From: Massiliimalia sp964370215
GTDB taxonomy: Bacteria > Bacillota > Clostridia > Oscillospirales > Ruminococcaceae
Direction: 5' to 3'
NCBI GenBank assembly: GCA_964370215.1
Contig: CAYJIM010000011.1
Coordinates: forward strand, 1-41,281
Length of the DNA stretch: 41,281 nucleotides
In this document: positions 34,257 to 41,281 of the stretch, in pieces
Position numbering within the stretch: the first letter of the stretch is position 1
How the letters are laid out: each line of letters opens with the position of its first letter
Notes under the pieces: generated by a model
Told to the model about the DNA's origin: nothing
The model's database searches: none
The model's input: the letters and a program-made list of their open reading frames with translations, nothing else
Made by a program: the position numbers and the translations under genes

Positions 34257-34356
34257 NNNNNNNNNNNNNNNNNNNNNNNNNNNNNNNNNNNNNNNNNNNN
34301 NNNNNNNNNNNNNNNNNNNNNNNNNNNNNNNNNNNNNNNNNNNNNNNNNNNNNNNN
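34257..34356. other. assembly gap (100 N) inside the repeat array
   Basis: Exactly 100 N, flanked on both sides by the same repeat. The true number of repeat copies is unknown. Confidence 0.98.
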
Positions 34357-34388
34357 TCCATCGAATCCCTCTCAATAATCAACAAAAT

Positions 34389-34420
34389 AAAAAAGCAACA
34401 CCTTTTGGTGTTGCTTTTTT
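34389..34420. terminator. terminator of tRNA-Ser
   Basis: A 14-base stem AAAAAAGCAACACC and complement with a short TTTT loop, directly after the tRNA 3' end on the minus strand. Confidence 0.9.
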
Positions 34421-34424
34421 ATTT

Positions 34425-34516
34425 TGGCGGAGAGAAAGGGATTCGAACCCTTGAGACGCTATTAACGCCTACACGAGTTCCAGTCGTGCGCCTTCGACCA
34501 GCTCAGCCATCTCTCC
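34425..34516 (-). tRNA. tRNA-Ser(GGA)
   Basis: Read on the minus strand, a 92-base class II tRNA: acceptor GGAGAGA pairs with TCTCTCC, discriminator G, encoded CCA. The anticodon arm CACGA-CTGGAAC-TCGTG gives anticodon GGA; a long variable arm (GGCGTTAATAGCGTC) and the T-arm GGGTTCGAATCCC follow. It decodes UCC/UCU. Confidence 0.96.
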
Positions 34517-34548
34517 GTATTCAATACTGTCTTTCGGACAGCTATTAA

Positions 34549-34577
34549 ATTATAGCAGATATCGACTTGGTTGTCAA
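34549..34577 (-). promoter_or_regulatory. promoter of tRNA-Ser
   Basis: Minus-strand TTGACA (34577-34572), 17-base spacer, TATAAT (34554-34549): full consensus, about 33 bases before the tRNA. Confidence 0.85.
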
Positions 34578-34666
34578 TACTTTTTTAGAAAAAGAAAAAA
34601 TATTTTTTTAAAATTGACTTTTCGACAAAATTTTTGCAGAAGTCAAACAAGAGTCTTTTTGAAACC

Positions 34667-34705
34667 ATGATCCCCCAAAACGGTTTTATCGTTTTGGGGG
34701 ATCAT
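34667..34705 (-). terminator. terminator of GGDEF cassette 2
   Basis: A perfect 16-base stem (ATGATCCCCCAAAACG and complement) with a seven-base loop. The T-tract beyond it on the minus strand is short. Confidence 0.75.
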
Positions 34706-34755
34706 AAGTGCATAAATAGCGTTGTTGTTTATTACGTGCTTTTAGGGGAATAAAA

Positions 34756-35976
34756 CTACCGTAAAGAAACGGTTTTCCGCTGTCGTTTTCTCGACTTCTT
34801 AAACTGGTACATTTGCTGGTCCGCTTGCGCGATGATTTGTGTTGCGGTCAGCTGGTTATCTGTCCCTACATGTACCATCCCATAACTGATAGAGGTTTGA
34901 TAGGGTTTTTGATGTTGCTTTTGGATATGCTTCACCATCTCAAAGCATTGCACCACTTTTTCAGTAGCCTGATAAAAGTCACACTCGGCACCAACGACCA
35001 AAAATTCATCGCCGCCTAACCTCGATATGGTTTCAGTATCAAACACCTTTTGAATGAGGTCGCATACCTGCTGAATGTAAAAGTCACCTTCACTGTGCCC
35101 ATATTGGTCATTGACAGCTTTCAAGCCGTCCATATCTAAAAAGGCAATATAAAACGCTTGATGCGCAGCGACCAATTTTGCGACTTCATCTTCTGCTACG
35201 TGGCGGACATGTAATCCGGTAAAGGTGTCGTGCTCAGTTTGGTCCTCTAGCGTTTGAATCAATTCTCGCTCGTTGCAAATATTTTTGTGAATTGTTTCGT
35301 ATTCCATCACATGTAATTTGAGACGAGAGAACACAAGCGCATAGGCCATCGCCAAATGATAGCTGACAGACGTCAGTCCAGCCGTCATCAGATATAAAAT
35401 GATGAGAGAAGTGCCCCCGTCGGCAGTATCAATAAAAAGAATAATAAAACAAAAATATAAATAAACAGAGCCCATAATGCCGACTGCAAAGGACACGTTG
35501 CGTCGATCGGTGAACATCAAGTCAAGCAAAGATTTTTTGAGATGCTTTTTTGTCAGCAGTATATATGGAATTGACAGGATATAGGGTAGTGCATTGATCC
35601 AAAAGAGCAGGGTCGGATCATTGTAGCAATCAAGTATAGAGCGGTCGAAAATAAGGGCAAAAATGGTGACCACTAGAATTCTTCGAGACGTGATGTTGAG
35701 TGCAAAGGAAAGTACACCGAAAAAGAGCATCGGGTAATTGGTTTTGGCCATTGGCTTAAATTCAATGGCGTACAGTACAATATAGCCAAGCATAAAAAAG
35801 ATTTCTGTCTGTGCAGTCATCACCGTCAACGAAAGGCCAAACAATAAGGTGTTGATCACGGTCGTGATAACCATTATTTTCAAAAGCTTTTTTCGATAGT
35901 CAAAGACATGTGCAGCATACGACATCAGTGTGATGTTGTAAAGGGCAAACAAAGGCAACAGTAGTAGATTATTCAT
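34756..35976 (-). CDS. membrane GGDEF protein, cassette 2 second gene
   Basis: A 406-residue protein with about seven membrane segments and a GGDEF domain. SRLGGDEFLVVG is intact (near residue 321) and FLDMDGLKAVNDQYGHSEGD is conserved, but the LTGLxNRR motif reads FTGLHVRHVAED and there is no RxxD site. The same two deviations occur in the 31306-32562 protein, and the membrane part is also similar (PYILLTKKHL, then DRRNVSFAV). ATG 35976 is chosen because a GGGGG ribosome site lies 7 bases upstream; it overlaps the previous gene by 8 bases. It may act together with its cassette partner. Confidence 0.88.
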   Translation of the reverse strand: MNNLLLLPLFALYNITLMSYAAHVFDYRKKLLKIMVITTVINTLLFGLSLTVMTAQTEIFFMLGYIVLYAIEFKPMAKTNYPMLFFGVLSFALNITSRRILVVTIFALIFDRSILDCYNDPTLLFWINALPYILSIPYILLTKKHLKKSLLDLMFTDRRNVSFAVGIMGSVYLYFCFIILFIDTADGGTSLIILYLMTAGLTSVSYHLAMAYALVFSRLKLHVMEYETIHKNICNERELIQTLEDQTEHDTFTGLHVRHVAEDEVAKLVAAHQAFYIAFLDMDGLKAVNDQYGHSEGDFYIQQVCDLIQKVFDTETISRLGGDEFLVVGAECDFYQATEKVVQCFEMVKHIQKQHQKPYQTSISYGMVHVGTDNQLTATQIIAQADQQMYQFKKSRKRQRKTVSLR

Positions 35977-37201
35977 GATATTGCCCCCTTTTTGCATAAA
36001 ATTCAGCCTTGTTCTTGCGCATGTTGCGATCGGCCTGATCTAGCACATATTCCAATGAGACTGTGCGAATGCCGGCAGCAACATCAGCGTGACCAAAACT
36101 TGCGGAAAGAGGGAATTCGTGTGCTTGATCCTGCGCTTGAATTTTTTCATCAATCCGTGCTAAAACATAGGGGACATCGGTAGGTGTATTGTCTGTTAGT
36201 ACGACCAACAGCTCATCTCCGCCCACTCTTGCGACATAGTCATGGCTACGCAAGCTCGTACGAATGGCGTCTGCAATCAACACAATGAGCTTATCTCCAA
36301 CCTCATGCCCATAAGTATCATTAACATATTTTAAGCCGTTGATATCGGCAAATATGACACTGAATTGCTTGCTAGTGTCGCTGTGAAGTTTTTCCAAGTA
36401 GGCGTTGATGAATGTTTTGTTATAGATCCCGGTGAGGTGATCTTTATCTACTTTTTCCAAAATGGTTTCTTTTTGCTTCAAAATGTCACGGTATTGAAGC
36501 TGTGCTTTGACCGCTTGTCTTTTATAGGTAATCATATTGACAAATTGAATGGTGTAGAGAAATGTGAAATAGAACAGTGTCAAATTGAGCGCCGTTGCCC
36601 CAATGGAGAAAATGAGCTGTAAATCATAACTTTGATCATCGATCAATAGTGTTGCAACAGCGGCAGCAGAAAGGAGAGACGCGACCCCAAAGGCGATGAT
36701 CAAATAAGCATAGCTCTTGGAACGTGACACACGTTTAATATAGGAAATGGGAATCGCTTTGCGCACAATTAACAACAGTAGAATCAGTAATAGTGCGATG
36801 AAGAAAATTACCTGATTGTGTAACGCCGGAGTCGTGGCGACTGTGATTGGTGTTACCCCAAAGATTTTGCTGAAAACAATCAAACTTGGGGTGAAGAGTA
36901 AAACAATATGTAATGCAAAAACAGACGCGCCAAACAAACATTGATGCAACGTCGCTTTTGAGAATAGACGAAACTCAAAAATCAAAAAGGCAAGGCAGCC
37001 TAGGAAAGAAATGAAATAGGAAGTGTGGGAAAAGATGGTCCACATCATCAGTCCGGCATTGACAAGAGAAAATAAAAAATGCACCCAAAGATTTTTTCTT
37101 GCACCATCTAAGATTCTTGACGAAAAGTCAAAAATCAACAAGCTGTAAACAAACGACAGTGCTGCGGTGCCCATATAAAGCATTAAATTAGAATCTTGCA
37201 T
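35969..37201 (-). CDS. membrane GGDEL-variant protein, cassette 2 first gene
   Basis: A 410-residue protein with about seven membrane segments (1-235) and a GGDEF-family domain. DHLTGIYNKTF and FADINGLKYVNDTYGHEVGD are conserved, and RSHD five residues before the signature is a good inhibitory site. The signature itself reads GGDEL instead of GGDEF (near 327). It is a paralogue of the 32559-33785 protein in both halves. Start ATG 37201 has AAAGGTG upstream. It could still be active, or be a receptor for cyclic dinucleotide; sequence alone does not decide. Confidence 0.87.
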   Translation of the reverse strand: MQDSNLMLYMGTAALSFVYSLLIFDFSSRILDGARKNLWVHFLFSLVNAGLMMWTIFSHTSYFISFLGCLAFLIFEFRLFSKATLHQCLFGASVFALHIVLLFTPSLIVFSKIFGVTPITVATTPALHNQVIFFIALLLILLLLIVRKAIPISYIKRVSRSKSYAYLIIAFGVASLLSAAAVATLLIDDQSYDLQLIFSIGATALNLTLFYFTFLYTIQFVNMITYKRQAVKAQLQYRDILKQKETILEKVDKDHLTGIYNKTFINAYLEKLHSDTSKQFSVIFADINGLKYVNDTYGHEVGDKLIVLIADAIRTSLRSHDYVARVGGDELLVVLTDNTPTDVPYVLARIDEKIQAQDQAHEFPLSASFGHADVAAGIRTVSLEYVLDQADRNMRKNKAEFYAKRGQYHE

Positions 37202-37337
37202 AGTATCACCTTTTGTAAAGTAGTCAAATTATGAAAATGTTGTTTTGTGAAAGGACAAAGAAATCCAATTAAAACCTTCTTTTATATTCAAGAAAGTGCA
37301 CCCCCCTCATCATGCACCTGATAAAGGGGATGCGAGG

Positions 37338-39068
37338 TCATTGCGATTCATAGAGAGCAGTTGCAAGGCGACGTAACGCGTCTGAAGCCGGTTCATAACC
37401 GGCGGCTGCCGATTGACGATAGAGCTGTTGAGCTTTATCAAGATCTTTGTCAATGGAAAGTCCTTGCTCGTAGAAAAGTGCCAACTTAAAGCGTGCCGCT
37501 GCATTGCCGACCTTTGCTGCAGTGAGATAACACTCATAGGCCTTGTAAAGATCTTTGGCGACACCGATGCCTTCTTGGTAACAATATCCCAGTTGGTACT
37601 GCGCTATGGAATGTCCTTGCTTTGCAGCGTCCTTATACAGCGTGATGGCACGAGTGAGATCCACAGGAACACCAAAACCATGACGATAACAGCACCCGAG
37701 ACAACATTGAGAGGGTGCATACCCTTGATCTGCCGCAAGATGATACAGTGTAATGGCTTGTCCCATATCAAATGCCACTCCTTTGCCTACTTCATAGCAG
37801 TGGGCAAGTGCGTGTACAGCAGGTAGGTAGTTTTGAAAGCAAGCTTGTTCATACCAGTGAAATGCTTCTTCGGCACTTTGTGTAACACCAATACCATGGG
37901 TGTAGCAGTAGCCAAGATTGTACTGTGCTTCGGCAAATCGATGTGCAGAAGCTTTGCGATAAAGCGATACCGCTTGAACAGGATCTTGTGTAACGCCTTC
38001 ACCCAGTTGGTATAAAAGGCCTAGTGCGCATTGAGAAGCGGGATATCCATGGTCAGCGGCTTTGCCGTACCAATATGCCGCCTTTTTTGGATGATAGCAT
38101 TCGCCATCTCCACTCTCCAAACAATTTGCCAATAAGTGCATGGCACGAATATTGTCTTGTTTGGCAGATAGTTCAAAAAAGGTGATGGCTTTTTTGTCGT
38201 CTTCCTCCACACCGTAACCGTGATAGTAGCAAAGGCCTAAAAAGTATTGTCCATCCGGATTGCCACGGTCTGCGGAAAGCTGGAAGTAATGCACGGCAAG
38301 TGTGGGATCTGGTGATGTGCCGAACCCTGTCTGGTAACACCAACCGACATTATATTGAGCACTGGAAAGTTGCTGACTGGCAGCTGCTAAGTAAAAGGAA
38401 AATGCAAGTTTTGGATCGACATCGGTTCCATGACCGTAGTGGTAACATTCCCCTAAAAAGTATTGTGCGCGGGGGAGCCCTTGTGCAGCAGCACGTTGAA
38501 ACCATTCAAAGGCATAAAAAGGATCTCTAGGTACGCCGATGCCGTAATAATATAGAAATGCGAGGTTACATTGAGCAGGTGGGTAATCCATTTCGGCAGC
38601 ATCTACATAATATTGATGCGCCAACTCGTCACTCTGTTCTACACCTTCGCCATGTTCATAGCAAAGCCCCAGACTACAAAGTGCTGGTGGATATTGAGAT
38701 TCTGCCGATTTTGCAAAGTAAGAGGCAGCTACTGTAAGGTCTTTTTCGATCCCAATACCATTACAATAACAGACGCCGACATTGTACAGGGCGGCGACGT
38801 GCCCTTCCTCTGCTGCTTGATGGAACCAGTAAAATGCTTTTGACAAGTCCCGATGTGCGCCTTGTTTACCATGGTAGTAACAGAGTGCCAGCAAGTGTTG
38901 TGATTCGGTGTCGCCTTCTTCGGCATCGACACATAACTTTGCAATAGCCTGCTTCTGTTCCTTTAGATGGTTGGCAACCTGACGTAGGGCTTGTTCGTCA
39001 AACTGTACCTTGACATTGGAATATGCGGAGTCTTTGTTTGTGGGATCGGGGGTGTGATTGTTGTTCAT
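37338..39068 (-). CDS. Sel1-like repeat protein (14 repeats)
   Basis: A 576-residue soluble protein without signal peptide. After a helical lead of about 60 residues it consists of 14 Sel1-like repeats of 36 residues, each close to A-x-x-x-LGxCYxxGxGVxxDxxxAxxxYxxAAxxG, plus a partial fifteenth. Such solenoids serve as protein-binding scaffolds, often in signalling. ATG 39068 has GGGGAGG 8 bases upstream; an extension to 39122 lacks a ribosome site. It ends 136 bases before the second GGDEF cassette on the same strand with no strong terminator between, so it may be cotranscribed with it. Confidence 0.92.
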   Translation of the reverse strand: MNNNHTPDPTNKDSAYSNVKVQFDEQALRQVANHLKEQKQAIAKLCVDAEEGDTESQHLLALCYYHGKQGAHRDLSKAFYWFHQAAEEGHVAALYNVGVCYCNGIGIEKDLTVAASYFAKSAESQYPPALCSLGLCYEHGEGVEQSDELAHQYYVDAAEMDYPPAQCNLAFLYYYGIGVPRDPFYAFEWFQRAAAQGLPRAQYFLGECYHYGHGTDVDPKLAFSFYLAAASQQLSSAQYNVGWCYQTGFGTSPDPTLAVHYFQLSADRGNPDGQYFLGLCYYHGYGVEEDDKKAITFFELSAKQDNIRAMHLLANCLESGDGECYHPKKAAYWYGKAADHGYPASQCALGLLYQLGEGVTQDPVQAVSLYRKASAHRFAEAQYNLGYCYTHGIGVTQSAEEAFHWYEQACFQNYLPAVHALAHCYEVGKGVAFDMGQAITLYHLAADQGYAPSQCCLGCCYRHGFGVPVDLTRAITLYKDAAKQGHSIAQYQLGYCYQEGIGVAKDLYKAYECYLTAAKVGNAAARFKLALFYEQGLSIDKDLDKAQQLYRQSAAAGYEPASDALRRLATALYESQ

Positions 39069-39151
39069 GACCCAAACCTCCCCATAAGATGGAGTTGAAA
39101 AAATGTCATGCCGCATTGCCATTGGTGCAGATACTATCCCTCTACACTAAT

Positions 39152-39180
39152 ATTATACTATTATTGTCACAAAGGTTCAA
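39152..39180 (-). promoter_or_regulatory. promoter of the Sel1-repeat gene
   Basis: Minus-strand TTGAAC (39180-39175), 17-base spacer, TATAAT (39157-39152). Confidence 0.75.
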
Positions 39181-39622
39181 GTGGTTTAGGTAATTATTTT
39201 TAAGATGTGGTATTTGATATAAAAATAAACGAAATCACCTTAAAAACGCCCCATTTTAGCATTGGTTTTTGTTGCTATTTTTCAATGAAAAATAGAACGA
39301 AATTATCCTGTTTCAGTGTCTATCTTTTCCTGTTAGTTTAGTGGCAGAATCCTACCTTAAAACTGGGAAATAAAATTTCTACAAAAGGTGAAACCAATAA
39401 ATTCATCCAAGTAAACACTGTCTTTTGTAGTAAAAGTGAAGCGTAATCGCTTTAGATTGATTTCCTATAGCAGGTTATTGGCTATTTACTATAACACATC
39501 CGACCACAAAATACAAGGCTCCCTCGTTAGATTGTCAAAAACGCCCTTTCTGTCTGGAGGTTCTACCGGTTTGTCTAAAATTAGAAACGAGAAAAGAGGA
39601 TGAAATTTTTTCAGTTAAATAA
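39181..39622. other. long intergenic region between divergent Sel1 and GGDEF genes
   Basis: About 440 AT-rich bases with no convincing gene. One 9-base inverted repeat is visible (CTACAAAAG at 39379-39387, CTTTTGTAG at 39422-39430). I do not recognise a c-di-GMP riboswitch or other RNA family. Confidence 0.5.
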
Positions 39623-39651
39623 TTGAAAAAATAGAGCAGCTATGTTATAAT
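39623..39651 (+). promoter_or_regulatory. promoter of the 39697 GGDEF gene
   Basis: TTGAAA (39623-39628), 17-base spacer, TATAAT (39646-39651) with extended -10 TGT. Confidence 0.8.
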
Positions 39652-39696
39652 GGAAAGAAAAAACACTACCACCCGGTAGGAGGATAGGGGAATGAT

Positions 39697-40896
39697 ATGC
39701 GTATATTGAAACCGGTGAAAATTGCACCGGAACAGAAAAAAAGATATGAAGAATATTGCGCCAAACACAATCTCGTGATGTTTTTGCCAATCGCACTTGG
39801 GGTGCTGATGGCCGAAATTGTCATTGTGGTGTTTCAGTTTGTGCGCTTAGGCCCCTTACTGTTTGATATTTTTTATTGTCAAGTATATGTGTCAGCGATC
39901 GTAGTGTCGGCGGTTTTTTCAGTGCTCTACTTGTTGTACCGCATGAAAAAGCTCACCGCATATCAGCGCTTGGTGGATGTTTTGTTTGTCGTCAGTTATT
40001 TGTGGCTTGCGCTGATGACTACTATGGCAGAGACCATTTCGTTACAAGTAGTGCCGCAAAACATGATTTTTACCGCTATGATCATCGTTATAGCGTCCAT
40101 TGTTTACCTTGATTATAAAGTGACCATGTTTATTTTGTCAGTGGGGAACATCGGAGCGATTGTCATTTCCATCCTACCCAGTTTTGCTTCATCGGAAGAG
40201 GTTCTACAAAATGATGTTTTTACAGCTGTGCTTAATTTGGTGTTTGTGTTTGTTGCTACCATTTTTATCAGCATCCCCTGTTACAACAATCGCACCAATA
40301 GTTTTTTGCAAGAGGAATTATTGGAACAAACAAATCAGAGCTTAAAGGGAAGCAACAGCAAATTGCAATCGCTGAATAAGCAGTTGGAAAGAACGGTGAT
40401 GATAGATGCGCTGACCGGTGTATCCAATCGATTTGCTTTTGACAAGGTGTTAAAGGTGAAATGGCAGGAAGCCAAAAATACACAGCAGCCGATCGGGGTA
40501 TTGATGTTGGATATTGATTACTTTAAACAATATAATGATAACTATGGTCATATCGAAGGAGATACTTGTTTGCAAAAGGTTGCCGCCACAATAGCCAGAG
40601 AGGTGCGTTCCGGTGGGGACAACGTGTTTCGATATGGTGGGGAAGAGTTTGTGATTTTACTACCCAACACCAACCTGGAAGGAACGATTCTAACGGCCCA
40701 GCGGGTACAGCGTGCCATTCGAACATTGGCTTTGCCACATGTGGTGGGTGATCGTATCGTTACCTTGAGTATCGGGGCATATAGTATGGTGCCGGTGGAT
40801 GATCAGGAGTATACGCTTATTGAAAAAGCAGATAAGGCATTGTATCAAGCCAAAACAACAGGAAAAAATCGTTATATGGTGTTTGACCGATCCTGA
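39697..40896 (+). CDS. membrane diguanylate cyclase (GGEEF)
   Basis: A 399-residue protein with about six membrane segments (residues 25-210), a coiled-coil linker (QTNQSLKGSNSKLQSLNKQL) and a canonical GGDEF domain: DALTGVSNRFAF, MLDIDYFKQYNDNYGHIEGD, FRYGGEEFVILLP (near 314) and IEKADKALYQAK. This is the best candidate for a working cyclase in the window. The inhibitory site is degenerate (SGGD in place of RxxD). Its membrane part does not resemble that of the four cassette proteins. ATG 39697 has GGGG 6 bases away and AGGAGG slightly further upstream. Confidence 0.92.
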   Translation: MRILKPVKIAPEQKKRYEEYCAKHNLVMFLPIALGVLMAEIVIVVFQFVRLGPLLFDIFYCQVYVSAIVVSAVFSVLYLLYRMKKLTAYQRLVDVLFVVSYLWLALMTTMAETISLQVVPQNMIFTAMIIVIASIVYLDYKVTMFILSVGNIGAIVISILPSFASSEEVLQNDVFTAVLNLVFVFVATIFISIPCYNNRTNSFLQEELLEQTNQSLKGSNSKLQSLNKQLERTVMIDALTGVSNRFAFDKVLKVKWQEAKNTQQPIGVLMLDIDYFKQYNDNYGHIEGDTCLQKVAATIAREVRSGGDNVFRYGGEEFVILLPNTNLEGTILTAQRVQRAIRTLALPHVVGDRIVTLSIGAYSMVPVDDQEYTLIEKADKALYQAKTTGKNRYMVFDRS

Positions 40897-40906
40897 AAAG
40901 TAAGAT

Positions 40907-40960
40907 ACAAACTGAAACTACCTGTCACGCATCTTTGCAAGACAGGTAGTTTCAGTTTGT
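40907..40960 (+). terminator. hairpin after the GGEEF cyclase gene
   Basis: A perfect 20-base stem (core ACTGAAACTACCTGTC and complement) with a 14-base loop. Only a weak T-tract follows. Confidence 0.75.
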
Positions 40961-41041
40961 TAGGAAATCAACTTATACGAAGCGGAAAGGCAAAAGATGT
41001 AACGAAAGAAACGAACACAACAGGAAAAAGTAAAAAAGGGA

Positions 41042-41070
41042 TTGACAAAACGACCAAAATCGAGTAAACT
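41042..41070 (+). promoter_or_regulatory. promoter of tRNA-Leu
   Basis: TTGACA (41042-41047), 17-base spacer, TAAACT (41065-41070), about 23 bases before the tRNA. Confidence 0.8.
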
Positions 41071-41092
41071 ATGATAGTGCCGAATGGAATAA

Positions 41093-41179
41093 GCCGCTGT
41101 GGTGGAATCGGCAGACACAAGGGACTTAAAATCCCTCGATAGTAATATCGTACCGGTTCAAGTCCGGTCAGCGGCACCA
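41093..41179 (+). tRNA. tRNA-Leu(UAA)
   Basis: An 87-base class II tRNA: acceptor GCCGCTG pairs with CAGCGGC, discriminator A, encoded CCA. The anticodon arm GGGA-CTTAAAA-TCCC gives TAA. The variable arm is TCGATAGTAATATCG and the T-arm CCGGTTCAAGTCCGG. It decodes UUA/UUG. Confidence 0.96.
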
Positions 41180-41181
41180 GT

Positions 41182-41232
41182 GTGATAGGTCTTATAGGAT
41201 TTAAGTATCCATATAAGACCTATCACTTTTTT
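41182..41232 (+). terminator. terminator of tRNA-Leu
   Basis: A 15-base stem (GTGATAGGTCTTATA and complement), extended by GGAT/ATCC, followed by six T. Confidence 0.92.
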
Positions 41233-41281
41233 GTGCCTTTTTACACTAAAAGTTTACGGCTTCGGCAACTAAGGGCGTGTA

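Larger units (their letters stand above)
34055..34423. repeat. tandem repeat array beside tRNA-Ser, interrupted by gap
   Basis: Three copies of a 65-78 base element, at 34055-34132, 34191-34256 (cut by the gap) and 34357-34423. The core runs from CACCGGACT through TGCTCCATCGAATCCCTCTC to AAAAAAGCAACACC; copies 1 and 2 are about 137 bases apart. The last copy merges with the tRNA-Ser terminator. Copy 1 keeps only one arm of that hairpin (AACACCTTTTGGTGT) and then diverges. A second hairpin, CAGTCC-ACC-GGACT, marks the start of copy 2. Confidence 0.9.

Noticed and set aside
39181..39622. A c-di-GMP riboswitch before the GGDEF gene.
   Set aside because: The conserved core of the GEMM families is not visible.

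Overview
The window looks like a draft-genome piece of a Gram-positive anaerobe of the Clostridia (Bacillota), most likely the Oscillospirales/Ruminococcaceae side. Reasons: AdhE paired with Rex, HemZ-type radical SAM enzyme, feoAB, TTG starts with strong AGGAGG ribosome sites, textbook TTGACA/TATAAT promoters, tRNAs with encoded CCA, and lipoproteins with short signal peptides. Two runs of exactly 100 N (27962-28061 and 34257-34356) are scaffold gaps of unknown real length. The assignment to a family is inference.

Layout. 1-2203: the tail of an unknown gene, hemZ, and a zinc-ribbon protein, on the plus strand. 2222-6630: a minus-strand, tightly packed surface-polysaccharide operon (DUF2142 membrane protein, GT2 glycosyltransferase, DUF2304 protein, flippase). 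6646-10794: a small unknown protein, PduL-type phosphotransacylase, a VanY-like lipoprotein peptidase (plus), and an Rrf2 regulator-cysK operon (minus). 11133-16362: LysR regulator, then rex-adhE-APH-like kinase, with a candidate Rex operator lying on the -10 box of the operon promoter. 16394-23051: two adjacent lipoprotein genes, a cysteine-rich conserved protein, nth, a RING/zinc-ribbon membrane protein and a cytosolic GH29 fucosidase. 23085-25113: an ECF sigma factor with an RsgI-like, PepSY-containing membrane anti-sigma protein that ends in a long Asp-rich repeat tail. 25240-28246: a nucleoside salvage operon deoB-cdd-deoC, followed by a gapped GNAT acetyltransferase. 28284-31199: an HTH membrane protein and feoA-feoB.

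31306-40960 is the most unusual part: five membrane-bound GGDEF proteins and a 14-repeat Sel1-like protein in under 10 kb. Four of the GGDEF genes form two translationally overlapping pairs that look like an old duplication of a two-gene cassette. The first gene of each pair keeps the RxxD inhibitory-site motif; the second has a rewritten N-terminal GGDEF motif and no RxxD. Between the two cassettes lie tRNA-Ser(GGA) and a tandem repeat array in which the second assembly gap sits. No EAL or HD-GYP phosphodiesterase is present in the window. It closes with tRNA-Leu(UAA) and its terminator.

How the genes work together: redox-controlled fermentation (Rex/AdhE, perhaps PduL), cysteine synthesis under an Rrf2 regulator, nucleoside catabolism, ferrous iron uptake, envelope polysaccharide assembly, and a dense cyclic-dinucleotide-type signalling island whose two-gene cassette is the best candidate here for an undescribed system.
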